Source of the DNA: Meinhardsimonia xiamenensis
GTDB taxonomy: Bacteria > Pseudomonadota > Alphaproteobacteria > Rhodobacterales > Rhodobacteraceae
Direction: 5' to 3'
Length of the DNA stretch: 64,000 bases
Assembly: GCF_900102905.1 (NCBI RefSeq)
Contig: NZ_FNFV01000002.1
Span: 124,001-188,000, forward strand
Part shown: piece after piece, positions 52,228 through 61,363 of the stretch
How the letters are laid out: the number at the start of each line of letters is the position of its first letter
How positions within the stretch are numbered: the first letter of the stretch is position 1
The notes under the pieces: model-generated
What the model saw: the letters and a program-made list of their open reading frames with translations, nothing else
What the model was told of the DNA's origin: nothing
Database searches by the model: none
Made by a program: the position numbers and the translations under genes

Positions 52228-52845
52228 CTAGCCAATCAGCATCAGCAGTCGGCCAAGAAGGATCCAGCCTGCCGGCACGAAAACGGCGCATCCGGCCAGC
52301 ATGGCCAGCCCGTCACGCGCGGCCAGCGCAAGACCGATGATGACGAGGGCGAGGCCGAGTACGAAGGGAAGAAACGGGATGAAGCCCAGCGGCACCATGA
52401 TCAGACCCGCGAGGCCGGCGGCGAGCCCGGCAATCTGCCGCCCGATGGCGCCTTCGGCGATCAGGGTCATGCGCGGCCTCAGCACCCGCCGGATCTGCAT
52501 GAGCCGCGGCAGCCAGCGCGCAACCATCCGCGCCACTCTCTGCTCGCCGAGCTCGATCTCGCGCAGACGCCGGGGCAGCCACGGCGAGGGGTGGGCCGTG
52601 AGCATCTGCAGCCCCAGCGCCAGCGCGCCGAGGCCCACGAGCGCCGGGACACCGGGGATCATGCCCGTGGGCAGCACCACAAGCAGACCAAGCAGCACCA
52701 TCAGCGGGCCGTAGGCGCGGCCGCCGAGCCGCGCGATCATCTCGCCCACCGTCACCCGCCCGCCGTGGGCGATCTCCTCCAGCGCGGCCAGCGTGGCATG
52801 CAGCGCATCCTCGATCTCTGCCGGAGTCGGGTGCGCGCGGGCCAT
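52228..52845 (-). CDS. exoD: ExoD family exopolysaccharide-synthesis protein
   Basis: A 205-residue integral membrane protein of the ExoD family with about four hydrophobic segments. The start region (RVTVGEMIARLGGRAYGPLMVLLGLLVVLPTGMIPGVPAL) is typical, and LPRRLREIEL and LRPRMTLIAEG follow. In Sinorhizobium ExoD affects exopolysaccharide production and alkaline tolerance; its biochemical role is unknown. It starts 4 bases after prfC stops, so the two are coupled. Confidence 0.88.
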   Translation of the reverse strand: MARAHPTPAEIEDALHATLAALEEIAHGGRVTVGEMIARLGGRAYGPLMVLLGLLVVLPTGMIPGVPALVGLGALALGLQMLTAHPSPWLPRRLREIELGEQRVARMVARWLPRLMQIRRVLRPRMTLIAEGAIGRQIAGLAAGLAGLIMVPLGFIPFLPFVLGLALVIIGLALAARDGLAMLAGCAVFVPAGWILLGRLLMLIG

Positions 52846-52849
52846 CGCC

Positions 52850-54469
52850 TCAGACCATCATTTCCTTTGTCGCCGAAAGGGTGAGCTCGGGGTAGTCGCG
52901 CTCGATCCGGTCGATGTCCCATTGCAGGCGGGTGAGATAGACCGGGTCGCCGTCATGGTCGGTGGCCATGTGGCCCCTGTTGGCGGCCATGAACCGCTCG
53001 AGCACCTCCCTTGGCCCCGACACCCAGCGCGCCGAGGTGAACTGGCTGGGTTCGAAGCGCACCGGCAACCCGTATTCAAGCTCGATGCGGCTCGCCAGCA
53101 CGTCGAACTGCAGCGCGCCCACGACACCCACGATGAAGCCCGAGCCGACGGCCGGGCGGAACACCTTGGCCGCGCCTTCCTCGGCGAATTGCATCAGCGC
53201 CTTGTCCAGATGCTTGGCCTTCATCGGATCGCCCGCCCGGCAGACCTGCAGAAGCTCCGGCGCAAAGCTGGGAATGCCGGTGACCCGCAGCGCCTCGCCC
53301 TCGGTCAGCGTGTCGCCGATCCTGAGCTGGCCGTGGTTGGGGATGCCGATGATGTCGCCCGCCCAGGCCTCCTCGGCAAGCTCGCGGTCGGCGGCGAGAA
53401 ACAGCACCGGGTTCGACACCGTCATCGCCTTCTTCGTGCGCACATGGGTGAGCTTCATGCCGCGCCGGAAATGCCCCGAGGCCAGCCGCAGGAAGGCCAC
53501 GCGGTCGCGGTGCTTGGGGTCCATGTTGGCCTGCACCTTGAAGACGAAGCCGGTGACGGCGGGCTCCTCGGGGCTGATCTGGCGCGGCTCGGCGCGCTGG
53601 GGCTGGGGCACGGGGCCGTAGCGGCCGATGCCCTCCATCAGCTCCTTCACGCCAAAGGAGTTGATCGCCGAGCCGAACCAGATCGGCGTCAGGTGCCCTT
53701 CCAGAAACGCCTGCCGGTCGAAGGGCGGCAGAAGGCCCTTGGCTATCTCCAGCTCGTCGCGCAGCCTTTCGAGCAACTCGGCGGGCACATGTTCGGCCAT
53801 GCGCGGGTCGTCGAGCCCCTCCATCACGATCGACTCGGCCACGCGGTTGCGGTCGGCCCGGTTCATCAGCTCCAGCCGGTCGCCCAGCACGTCATAGCAG
53901 CCGATGAAGTCGGCTCCGGAGCCGATGGGCCAGCTTGCCGGCGTGACGTCGATGGCGAGGCTTTCCTGGATCTCGTCGATGATCTCGAAGGTGTCGCGCG
54001 CCTCCCGGTCCATCTTGTTGCAGAAGGTCAGGATCGGCAGATCACGCAGCCGGCAGACCTCGAAGAGCTTCTTCGTCTGGCTCTCCACTCCCTTGGCGCC
54101 GTCGATGACCATGATCGCCGCGTCCACCGCCGTCAGAGTGCGGTAGGTGTCTTCGGAGAAGTCCGAGTGGCCGGGCGTGTCCACGAGGTTGAAGCGCCAC
54201 TCGCGGTAATCGAAGGACATCGCCGAAGCCGAGACCGAAATTCCCCGGTCCTTTTCCATCTGCATGAAGTCCGAGCGCGTCCGCCGCGCTTCGCCCTTGG
54301 CGCGGACCTGCCCCGCCATCTGGATGGCGCCGCCGTAGAGAAGGAACTTTTCCGTCAGCGTCGTCTTCCCCGCATCGGGGTGCGAGATGATGGCAAATGT
54401 GCGCCGCCGCGCGATTTCGGGCGGGAGCACGGGAGCGTTCGAACGGGCGGGGTCGGTTGTGTCGAGCAT
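52850..54469 (-). CDS. prfC: peptide chain release factor 3
   Basis: A 539-residue RF3, the GTPase that recycles RF1/RF2 from the ribosome. I chose the ATG at 54469 (MLDTTDPARS). G1 is SHPDAGKTT, the switch II motif is DTPGHSDF and G4 is NKMD. The RRTRSDFMQMEKDRGISVSAS segment (about 56-76) holds switch I. Length and domain order match PrfC rather than EF-G. It precedes exoD with 4 bases between. Confidence 0.95.
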   Translation of the reverse strand: MLDTTDPARSNAPVLPPEIARRRTFAIISHPDAGKTTLTEKFLLYGGAIQMAGQVRAKGEARRTRSDFMQMEKDRGISVSASAMSFDYREWRFNLVDTPGHSDFSEDTYRTLTAVDAAIMVIDGAKGVESQTKKLFEVCRLRDLPILTFCNKMDREARDTFEIIDEIQESLAIDVTPASWPIGSGADFIGCYDVLGDRLELMNRADRNRVAESIVMEGLDDPRMAEHVPAELLERLRDELEIAKGLLPPFDRQAFLEGHLTPIWFGSAINSFGVKELMEGIGRYGPVPQPQRAEPRQISPEEPAVTGFVFKVQANMDPKHRDRVAFLRLASGHFRRGMKLTHVRTKKAMTVSNPVLFLAADRELAEEAWAGDIIGIPNHGQLRIGDTLTEGEALRVTGIPSFAPELLQVCRAGDPMKAKHLDKALMQFAEEGAAKVFRPAVGSGFIVGVVGALQFDVLASRIELEYGLPVRFEPSQFTSARWVSGPREVLERFMAANRGHMATDHDGDPVYLTRLQWDIDRIERDYPELTLSATKEMMV

Positions 54470-54582
54470 GGCCGGCGATATAGGCGCGGCCCGGTCGGGG
54501 CGCAATCGGCGATGAAGGCGTCCGGCGCGCCGAGGCGCGGCCTCGAGCGCGCGGCAAGTTGCGGCAAGTCGCGGCCAGCGCG

Positions 54583-55644
54583 TCAGGCGCGGCTTGCCAG
54601 ACGCAGAATTTCGGTGGCGCGTTCCGGCTCCAGCGCCCCTTCCGAAAGTGTCACGGCCGGGGCGCTGCCGCGCAGGCGCGCTCCTTCCCTGCGCAGGCGT
54701 TCGAGCACCGCCGGCGGAAGGATCGGTTCGGCCTCCTCCGGTGCCGGCGCGAAGCTCTGGGTGGCGATGCCTTCGGCGTAAACGATCTCGGGAGCGTCGA
54801 ACATCAGATCGAAGTATTCCACGAAACCGCCCTCGCCCCGCACCACGTCGCGGCCATTGACCAGCATGCTCGCGGGCACGAACACCTCGCGCCGCCCGGT
54901 GCCGAGCAGATCGCGCCGCTGGTAGACGAAGACCCGCTGGCCGGGGCTGAGGATGAGCTCGCGCTCGTTGTTGAGCACGCCCCTGGCGATGACGATGGGC
55001 GCGAATGCCCCGCTCGCGCGCCGCACGCGCGCGCCGATCCAGCGCAGGGGCTGGGCTCCATGATTGCGCGTCAGAACCATGTCGCCGGGGCGAAGTTCCT
55101 CCACGGGGCGCTGTTCGCCGTTCGCAAGGGTGATGCGCGTGCCGCGCGCGAAGCTCAGGCAGCCAAGTTCCGCGAGGCGTTCCGCGCCCGAGCGGCGGTC
55201 AATGGCGACGAGGGCATAGTCCGTCTTCTCCGCCGGCGGTGAAAACGGCATCAGCCACAGCTGCGCCGTGTGTTGCTCGCCGGCGTCGAGTTCGGCAAGG
55301 ATCAGCGCTTCGACCGTGGTGCCATCAAGCGCCATGAAGGTGGCGCAGCAGTCGATGACGACGCGTGCACCCGCCCGGCCGGCGGGCGAGCTTTCGGCCA
55401 CGCGCAGCAGCGTCATGCTCCTGCCGACGGCCACGGTCAGCTCGAACTGTCGCGCGCCCCGGCTCAGCGCATACACATCGCCCGGAACGAGTTCATTCGC
55501 CTCGCCGATCGGGTCGCCGAGATTGGCGCCGTCAACCACCCGGAACGCCTCGGCCGGATACACCGAGAGACGCCGTCGCCTGGAACCGGAGCGCATGTGT
55601 GCCCGCTCATCACGCTGGCCGGGTCTGTAAGGCGAGGCACTCAT
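54583..55644 (-). CDS. Hint-domain protein of the Rhodobacterales type
   Basis: A 353-residue protein from the ATG at 55644, with an AAGG site 7 bases upstream. Residues 1-155 form an N-terminal domain of unknown function (VYPAEAFRVVDGANLGDPIGEA; VVIDCCATFMALDG). The Hint_2 domain begins at C162 (ELGCLSFARGTRITLANGEQRPVEELRPGDMVLTR) and runs to about 300 with ILSPGQRVFVY in the second half. Hint domains can cleave or splice proteins through the first cysteine, but this group has no clear extein or endonuclease, and the role is unknown. The family is frequent in this order. It is downstream of prfC's start region and has a 427-base leader. Confidence 0.85.
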   Translation of the reverse strand: MSASPYRPGQRDERAHMRSGSRRRRLSVYPAEAFRVVDGANLGDPIGEANELVPGDVYALSRGARQFELTVAVGRSMTLLRVAESSPAGRAGARVVIDCCATFMALDGTTVEALILAELDAGEQHTAQLWLMPFSPPAEKTDYALVAIDRRSGAERLAELGCLSFARGTRITLANGEQRPVEELRPGDMVLTRNHGAQPLRWIGARVRRASGAFAPIVIARGVLNNERELILSPGQRVFVYQRRDLLGTGRREVFVPASMLVNGRDVVRGEGGFVEYFDLMFDAPEIVYAEGIATQSFAPAPEEAEPILPPAVLERLRREGARLRGSAPAVTLSEGALEPERATEILRLASRA

Positions 55645-56071
55645 CACTAAACCTTCAAACAGTCCTTGACGGCGCGATCAGGCCTCTGAGCCCTCGACTG
55701 CGGGCTCCCGGGCCACTTGCGGCGCGCCATTCTGATTTCTGCGATGGCCCCGAGAATACGGGGCGGGAAGGCACGGGGCAAATCCCCAACGCGGAAATGC
55801 GGCTCAATCGCGTTTGCCGTGGCGTCATGCTCGCCAATTCCGGTATTCGCCGCGGATTGGTTCCATTGCCTGAACCGTCGCCTTCCGCGCGTGGCCCCGC
55901 CCGCCGCGGCGAATCGGTCTTCCGCGGCCGCGAGAGTGCGGCCGCCCAGGCCCGGGGCCTGCCTGCGCGCGAATCGGCCCTTCCGCCGCGCTGGCGCGGA
56001 TGCTAGGCCCATGAGAGGCGCTCGAGAGCGGGCGCAGAAACAGGAGCGCGCAAGGCTGCGGAGGCAAGGCG
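55645..56071. other. intergenic region upstream of Hint gene and SDR gene
   Basis: About 427 bases between divergent genes. Short frames here have poor codon pattern and no ribosome binding site, so I see no gene. An AT-richer part (about 55715-55860) may hold the Hint promoter. A GCGGCCGC-type inverted repeat (CGCGGCCGCGAGAGTGCGGCCGC, in two halves about 55922-55946) is near the middle. Nothing else could be named. Confidence 0.4.
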
Positions 56072-56851
56072 ATGGATCTCGGGATTCGGGGCCGCAAGGC
56101 ATTGGTGACGGCCAGTTCAAGGGGGCTCGGGCTTGGCTGCGCGCGTGCCCTCGCGGAGGCCGGGGTGGAGCTTGTGATGAACGCGCGCGGGGCGGAGGCG
56201 CTTGAGGAGGCGGCCGAGGCCATCCGCGCCGATTTCGGTGTGCCGGTGACCACCGTGGCCGGGGACATCACCGCCGAGGATGACCGCGCCCGCGTCATTG
56301 CTGCTGCCGAGGGTGCTGACATCCTTGTCACCAACGCCGGCGGCCCGCCACCGGGGATGTGGACGGACTGGACGCGCGAGGACTTCATCAAGGCGCTCGA
56401 CGCCAACATGCTCACCCCGATCGCGCTCATGCAGGCGCTGGTGCCGGGGATGATCGAGCGGCGCTGGGGCAGGGTGGTCAACATCACCAGCCAGTCGGTG
56501 AAGGCGCCGATCCCGATACTTGGCCTGTCGAACTCGGCGCGCACGGGGCTCACGGGTTTCGTTGCCGGGATGTCGCGGCAGGTGGCGAAATACGGCGTGG
56601 TGGTGAACAATCTCCTGCCCGGAAGCCACGCCACGGAGCGCCGCTTCGCGCTTGACCGCGCCATCGCCGAGCGGGAGGGCATCTCGGTTGAGGAGGCGAC
56701 CAGGCGGGTGCAGGCCGAGATCCCGGCGGGCCGCTACGGAACGGTGGAGGAGTTCGGCGCCACCTGCGCCTTCATGTGCTCGCAGTTTGCGGGCTTCATG
56801 GTGGGCCAGAACGTGCTTCTCGACGGCGGCAACGTGAACGCCACGATCTGA
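56072..56851 (+). CDS. SDR-family protein lacking the catalytic Tyr and Lys
   Basis: A 259-residue FabG-like short-chain dehydrogenase. The dinucleotide motif is TASSRGLGLGCARAL and the NAG motif is VTNAGGPPPG. Ser is in VNITSQSVKAP, but the YxxxK pair is replaced by Asn and Arg in LGLSNSARTGLTG. So the classic proton-transfer residues are lost. This subgroup (NSARTGL) is widespread and may use different chemistry or bind ligands only. The gene stands alone between the Hint gene and the ABC ATPase. Confidence 0.85.
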   Translation: MDLGIRGRKALVTASSRGLGLGCARALAEAGVELVMNARGAEALEEAAEAIRADFGVPVTTVAGDITAEDDRARVIAAAEGADILVTNAGGPPPGMWTDWTREDFIKALDANMLTPIALMQALVPGMIERRWGRVVNITSQSVKAPIPILGLSNSARTGLTGFVAGMSRQVAKYGVVVNNLLPGSHATERRFALDRAIAEREGISVEEATRRVQAEIPAGRYGTVEEFGATCAFMCSQFAGFMVGQNVLLDGGNVNATI

Positions 56852-56949
56852 GGCGGGCCGCAGCGCCGCCTCTCCGGCCTTGCGGGGAGGGCGTGGCCTC
56901 TCTATCTGGTCGGCATAAACCTTAGCGCTTCGATCAGGAAAGGTGCCCC

Positions 56950-58173
56950 TTGGCGACAAAGGCGAGCACGAATGCCCCCACCCTTCAGCCCCCCGCCCCG
57001 GCGGGGGAGACGCCGCGGCTTCAGGTCGAGGGGCTGACCCGCTCCTTCGGGGGGCGGCCGGTGGTGAAGGACGTCTCCCTGACGGTGATGCCGGGGCAGG
57101 TGACCTGCCTTCTGGGGCCCTCGGGCTGCGGAAAGAGCACCACGCTGCGCATCATCGCCGGCGTGGAGACGGCGGATGCGGGGCGCGTCATCGTCGATGG
57201 CGAGGAGATGACCGCGCCGGGCCTGCATGTGCCGCCCGAGCGGCGTGGCATCGGGCTGATGTTTCAGGACTTCGCATTGTTTCCGCATCTCTCGGTGGCC
57301 GAGAATGTGGCCTTCGGGCTGACCTCGGGCAGCAGGGCGGAGAAGCGGGCCCGCGTCGAGGAGCTTTTGCGGCGCGTACGGCTTGAGCGCTACATTGACG
57401 CCTATCCCCACGAGCTTTCGGGCGGCGAGCAGCAGCGTGTCGCGCTCGCCCGCGCGCTTGCGCCGCGGCCTCGGGTCATGCTCATGGACGAGCCTTTCTC
57501 GGGCCTCGACAACCGGCTGCGCGACGGGATCCGCGACGAGACGCTCGACATCCTCAAGGAGGAGGGGGCGGCGGTGCTTCTCGTCACCCACGAGCCGGAA
57601 GAGGCGATGCGCATGGCCGACGAGATCGCGCTGATGCGCGGCGGGCGGATCGTGCAGAAGGGCGCGCCCTACAACGTCTACAACGCGCCGGTGGATCAGG
57701 CTGCGGCGGCTTTCTTTTCCGATCTCAACGTGATCCGCGGGGTGGTGCGCGGGGCGCTGACCGACACCCCCTTCGGCCAGTTTCTCGCCCCCGGCATCCC
57801 CGATGGAACGATGGTGGACATCGTCATCCGCCCCCAGCACCTCAAGCTCGACCTCGACCGCGGCGGGCGCGGCCCCGCGCCCACTCCTCAAGAGGGCACA
57901 TGGGCGCGCGGCGTGGTGGTACGGGCGCGGTTTCTGGGCGCCGAGAGCCTTGTCGAGCTGCGGATGGACTATGACGGTTCGATCCTGCGCGCGAGCGTGC
58001 CCTCGGTGTTTCTGCCCAAACCCGGTACGCCTCTGTGGGTGGCTTTCCGGCGGGATCGTTGCTTCGTGTTTCCTTCCTCGCCCGAGATCTCGCATACCGG
58101 GCTCGTGCGCGAAGGCGAAACCGATGCTGCGGCCGAGGCGTTGGCCGACGCCGGCGCCGCTGCGCCCCGCTGA
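56950..58173 (+). CDS. ABC transporter ATP-binding protein, Fe(III)/spermidine-type
   Basis: A 407-residue ATPase that starts with TTG at 56950; no ATG fits, and an AGGAAAGG site lies 6 bases before it. Walker A is GPSGCGKST (about 56-64), the signature is LSGGEQQRVALARAL, Walker B is VMLMDEP and the H-loop THEPEEA. A C-terminal TOBE-like domain spans about 255-375 (IVIRPQHLKLDLDRGGRGP). This layout is that of FbpC/PotA-type importers (iron, polyamine, thiosulfate). No permease or binding-protein gene is beside it, so it may pair with components elsewhere. Confidence 0.88.
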   Translation: MATKASTNAPTLQPPAPAGETPRLQVEGLTRSFGGRPVVKDVSLTVMPGQVTCLLGPSGCGKSTTLRIIAGVETADAGRVIVDGEEMTAPGLHVPPERRGIGLMFQDFALFPHLSVAENVAFGLTSGSRAEKRARVEELLRRVRLERYIDAYPHELSGGEQQRVALARALAPRPRVMLMDEPFSGLDNRLRDGIRDETLDILKEEGAAVLLVTHEPEEAMRMADEIALMRGGRIVQKGAPYNVYNAPVDQAAAAFFSDLNVIRGVVRGALTDTPFGQFLAPGIPDGTMVDIVIRPQHLKLDLDRGGRGPAPTPQEGTWARGVVVRARFLGAESLVELRMDYDGSILRASVPSVFLPKPGTPLWVAFRRDRCFVFPSSPEISHTGLVREGETDAAAEALADAGAAAPR

Positions 58174-58216
58174 CCGTCGGCTGACAAGTGACGCCTGCGG
58201 CCGCCGCCGCTCCCGG

Positions 58217-58621
58217 TCAGGCGGGCCCCCGGGCGTGCTCGAGCGCTTCGAGCTCGAGCGCGTCGAAGTCGACGTGGATGTGATTGCCGTCACAGTCGGC
58301 GAGGTTCACCTGCACGATCGGCATTCCCGGCACGCGGTCGAGCGTGTAGGGCACGCCTTCCGTCTCGAGCCGCTCCACGAACTCCCGCAGCCCGGTTGCG
58401 GTGATGGCGAAATGCTCGAGCCTGGGCTCGCGCGTCTGCGGCTGCTCTCTCACCCCGACGAGATGAACCACCGCCTGGTTGCCCACGTAGAGCCAGGCGC
58501 CGGGGAAGGGAAAGTCGGGCCGCGGGCCGGGATGCATGTCGAGCACACGGCCGTACCATTCCACCATCGTCTCGAGGTTGGCGGTGCGGATGTTGACGTG
58601 ATCGAGACGTTCGAGGGGCAT
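58217..58621 (-). CDS. VOC-superfamily protein (glyoxalase/dioxygenase fold)
   Basis: A 134-residue VOC-fold protein of two beta-alpha-beta-beta-beta units. The first metal-ligand region is LDHVNIRTANLETMVEWYGRVL (about 5-26), and the second has HFAITATGLREF. A late NHIHVDF segment supplies another histidine. The family includes glyoxalase I, dioxygenases and resistance proteins; the substrate is not clear. It lies downstream of the WYL regulator (69 bases), which may control it. Confidence 0.85.
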   Translation of the reverse strand: MPLERLDHVNIRTANLETMVEWYGRVLDMHPGPRPDFPFPGAWLYVGNQAVVHLVGVREQPQTREPRLEHFAITATGLREFVERLETEGVPYTLDRVPGMPIVQVNLADCDGNHIHVDFDALELEALEHARGPA

Positions 58622-58690
58622 GGCGAGGCTCCAGCGGCAGCATTGGCGGGCAGTCTTGCGCCCCCGTGGCGCAAGCGCAAGGGCGGCACG

Positions 58691-59434
58691 CTACAGCCCC
58701 TCCTCCACCCCCGCTGCCGTCCCGGCCTCGCGACGCGCGCGGAAATCCGCGAGCGTCTTCCCCTGCTCCTCCACGAAGAGTGCCGGCAGGGCGCGGACCG
58801 AGAGGATGCGGTCGGCGCGGAAGATGCGAAAGTCGCGTGCCGTCTCGCACCAGGCGGTGACCGTCCAGACCCTGCCCCAGTAGTCAAGCTCGAGCGGGCG
58901 GATCACCCGGGCGCTGTCGCGTCCGTCAAGCGCGCGATGTTCGATCGCCAGCTTCTGGCGCGAGCGGATCGCCGCGCGCAGCCGGGGAAGGTGGCGAAAG
59001 CCGGGCGCGGCATCGGCAAAGGGGTGAATGGCGAAATTCCAGCCGCTGGCGGGGGCGTCGTGCTCTTCGGGCAGCACCGCGTCGAGCTTGGCCGCGAGGC
59101 TGCGTGCGGCCCCGCGCAGTTCGTCATCGTCGGCCGCAGCGCTCACCGCCGCCAGCCCCAGATGCAACGCCTCGAGCTCGGTGAGCGTGAGGTTGAGCGG
59201 CGGCAGGGTGACGGGCGCCGTCATCCGGTAGCCGATGCCACGCTCGCCCGCGACCGGCACGCCCGAACGCATCAGGGCCTCCATGTCGCGCCAGATGGTG
59301 CGAGTGGAAACTCCGAGCCGGCGCGCGAGGTCGGCGCCGCGATGCAGCCGCCCGTCGCGCATTATGGCGATGAGCGCGATCAGCCGGTCGGCGCGCCGGC
59401 CGGGCCGTGTCGTGACAGGTGATTCGCTGGTCAT
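58691..59434 (-). CDS. WYL-domain transcriptional regulator (YafY family)
   Basis: A 247-residue regulator. Residues 12-65 form a helix-turn-helix (HRGADLARRLGVSTRTIWRDMEALMRSGVPV). The WYL domain runs from about 135 (RSRQKLAIEHRALDGRD; VIRPLELDYWGRVWTVTAWCE). WYL proteins respond to small ligands or nucleic acids and control transport, stress or defence genes. It lies upstream of the VOC gene on the same strand. A TGAC-N8-GTCA inverted repeat (59469-59484) about 35 bases before the start could be an autoregulatory site. Confidence 0.87.
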   Translation of the reverse strand: MTSESPVTTRPGRRADRLIALIAIMRDGRLHRGADLARRLGVSTRTIWRDMEALMRSGVPVAGERGIGYRMTAPVTLPPLNLTLTELEALHLGLAAVSAAADDDELRGAARSLAAKLDAVLPEEHDAPASGWNFAIHPFADAAPGFRHLPRLRAAIRSRQKLAIEHRALDGRDSARVIRPLELDYWGRVWTVTAWCETARDFRIFRADRILSVRALPALFVEEQGKTLADFRARREAGTAAGVEEGL

Positions 59435-59634
59435 CTCGCGCGGTTTCGCCCTTTATTCCCTGCACAACTGACATTATCCCGTCAGGAGTTTGCCGCCAAG
59501 CGCCCGCGCGCCCCCGAAAGCGGGCGAAAATGCCGCCGAACCTGCATTTGGCGCTTTTCCGTGCCCCGGCTTGGCCCTACATAGCGCGGTATTGCGGATG
59601 GGGCGCGTGGCGCCCGGCTCTGGGAGAGAGACCC

Positions 59635-59847
59635 ATGCTGAACAATATCGGCCTTCCCGGCCTTCTTCTGATCGCGATCGTGGTGCTGGTGCTTTTCGGC
59701 CGCGGCAAGATCTCGGCGCTGATGGGCGAGGTGGGCAAGGGCATCACCGCCTTCAAGCGCGGGGTGAGCGAGGGGCAGAAGGAAATCGAGGATGCCTCCG
59801 CCGCGGCCAAGGAAGTCGCGCCCGAGGAACAGAAGGACAAGGCCTGA
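59635..59847 (+). CDS. tatA: Sec-independent translocase TatA
   Basis: A 70-residue TatA. One membrane helix (GLPGLLLIAIVVLVLFG, residues 6-22) is followed by the amphipathic helix (RGKISALMGEVGKGITAFKRG). The FGRGKI hinge is conserved in alphaproteobacteria. The ATG at 59635 has a GGGAGAGAG site. It polymerises to form the transport passage for folded proteins. The acidic/Lys-rich tail is typical. It starts the tatA-tatB-tatC operon, 47 bases before tatB. Confidence 0.94.
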   Translation: MLNNIGLPGLLLIAIVVLVLFGRGKISALMGEVGKGITAFKRGVSEGQKEIEDASAAAKEVAPEEQKDKA

Positions 59848-59894
59848 GCGTCGCCCCATGACCGGGGCGGCCCCCTTCCGAGGAGGCGGCGGCG

Positions 59895-60458
59895 GTGTTC
59901 GACATCGGCTGGAGTGAGCTTCTGCTCATCGCCATCGTGGCGCTGATCGTGGTGGGTCCGAAGGACCTGCCGGGCATGTTCCGCACGCTGGGGCGGTTCA
60001 CGGCCAAGATGCGGGCCATGGCGCGCGACTTCCAGCGGGCGATGAACGAGGCGGCCGACGAGGCGGGCGTGGGCGAGATCAACAAGGTGGCGGGTGATCT
60101 GCGCAAGGCCACTTCGCCGACCAGGCTAGGGCTCGACCGGCTCAATGAGGCCGCCGACCGTTTCGAGAAATGGGACCCCAAGGCGGCGTTGAAGAAGGGC
60201 GGCAAGGAGGGCGCGGCGAAGGCCGAGCCGGGCGAGGGCGCGACCGCGTCGGCGGGATCCGCGGCGGGCAGGCTCAGCGAGGAGCGGGCCGAGGTGGCGC
60301 GCCGGATCCGGGAGCACGCCGCCGAAGTGGCGCGCAAGCGCATCGCGGAGGAAACCGCGGCGGCCAGCGGCACGCCGCCCGCCAAGGCCCCGGCTGCCGG
60401 TGGCTCGCCGGCCGATGGCGCCGCGGAAGGCGACACATCCAGGGATGACGCGAAATGA
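59895..60458 (+). CDS. tatB: Sec-independent translocase TatB
   Basis: A 187-residue TatB starting with GTG at 59895 (AGGAGG site at 7 bases). The membrane helix with the conserved Glu ([24 protein letters not shown]) marks it as TatB. The amphipathic helix ([22 protein letters not shown]) follows, and a long Ala/Lys/Glu-rich tail (from about 90) is poorly conserved. It receives twin-arginine substrates with TatC. The stop overlaps tatC by four bases. Confidence 0.94.
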   Translation: MFDIGWSELLLIAIVALIVVGPKDLPGMFRTLGRFTAKMRAMARDFQRAMNEAADEAGVGEINKVAGDLRKATSPTRLGLDRLNEAADRFEKWDPKAALKKGGKEGAAKAEPGEGATASAGSAAGRLSEERAEVARRIREHAAEVARKRIAEETAAASGTPPAKAPAAGGSPADGAAEGDTSRDDAK

Positions 60459-61363
60459 CCGCCCGCCCGGACGATGACGAGATCGACGACACCTCCGCGC
60501 CGCTCATCGAGCATCTGGCGGAGCTGAGGACGCGCATCATCCGCTCGCTGATCGCCTTCATCATCGGCATGGTGATCTGCTTCGCGTGGTGGAACCCGAT
60601 CTTCAACTTCCTCACCCAGCCGCTCTGCAGCGCCATGGCCGAACGGGGCCACAGCGATTGCGGGCTCATCCTGATCAAGCTGCAGGAAGGCTTCTTCGTC
60701 GCCGTCTCGATCTCGCTTCTTGGCGGGCTGGTGCTGAGCTTTCCCTACATCAGCTACCAGATGTGGCGCTTCGTGGCGCCGGGGCTCTACCGTTCGGAAA
60801 AACGCGCCTTTCTGCCGTTCCTGATCGCCTCGCCCTTCATGTTCTTCCTTGGCGCGGCCTTCGCCTATTACGTTGTCACGCCGCTTGCATTCGACTTCTT
60901 CCTCGGCTTCCAGCAGCCCGGCAGCGTGCTCGGCGAAGGGGGAGCGGAAGACGCGGTGGCGGGCATCGCCTTTCAGGGATCGGCGCAGGAGTATCTCAAG
61001 CTCACCATCAAGTTCATCGTCGCGTTCGGGCTGTGCTTCCAGCTCCCGGTGCTTCTGACGCTGATGGGCAAGGCCGGGCTCGTCAGCTCGCGCGGGCTCG
61101 CGGATGTGCGCAAGTACGCCGTCGTCGGCATCCTGACGCTTGCAGCCATCGTCACCCCGCCCGATGTCATCACCCAGGTGATCCTGTTTTCCGTGGTCTA
61201 CGGGCTCTACGAGATCTCGATCTTCCTCGTCCGTGGGGTCGAGCGGCGCCGTGACGAGCAGCTGCGCGCGGAGGGCATTCTCGGCGAGGACGAGAGCCTC
61301 GACGACCTCTATGCCGAGTTCGACGAGGAAGAGGATCAGGGGCAGGGCAAGACGGGCGCATGA
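60455..61363 (+). CDS. tatC: Sec-independent translocase TatC
   Basis: A 302-residue TatC with six hydrophobic helices. The conserved N-terminus ([21 protein letters not shown]) and [23 protein letters not shown] are the signal-peptide-binding face. The acidic tail ([16 protein letters not shown]) is longer than in E. coli (258 residues). It binds twin-arginine signals. The ATGA overlaps at both ends (tatB, DUF815 gene) show translational coupling. Confidence 0.94.
   Translation: MTARPDDDEIDDTSAPLIEHLAELRTRIIRSLIAFIIGMVICFAWWNPIFNFLTQPLCSAMAERGHSDCGLILIKLQEGFFVAVSISLLGGLVLSFPYISYQMWRFVAPGLYRSEKRAFLPFLIASPFMFFLGAAFAYYVVTPLAFDFFLGFQQPGSVLGEGGAEDAVAGIAFQGSAQEYLKLTIKFIVAFGLCFQLPVLLTLMGKAGLVSSRGLADVRKYAVVGILTLAAIVTPPDVITQVILFSVVYGLYEISIFLVRGVERRRDEQLRAEGILGEDESLDDLYAEFDEEEDQGQGKTGA

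Noticed and set aside
54583-55644. Intein in the Hint-domain gene
   Set aside because: There is no split host protein, no homing endonuclease and no C-terminal His-Asn followed by Cys, Ser or Thr; it fits a free-standing Hint protein better.
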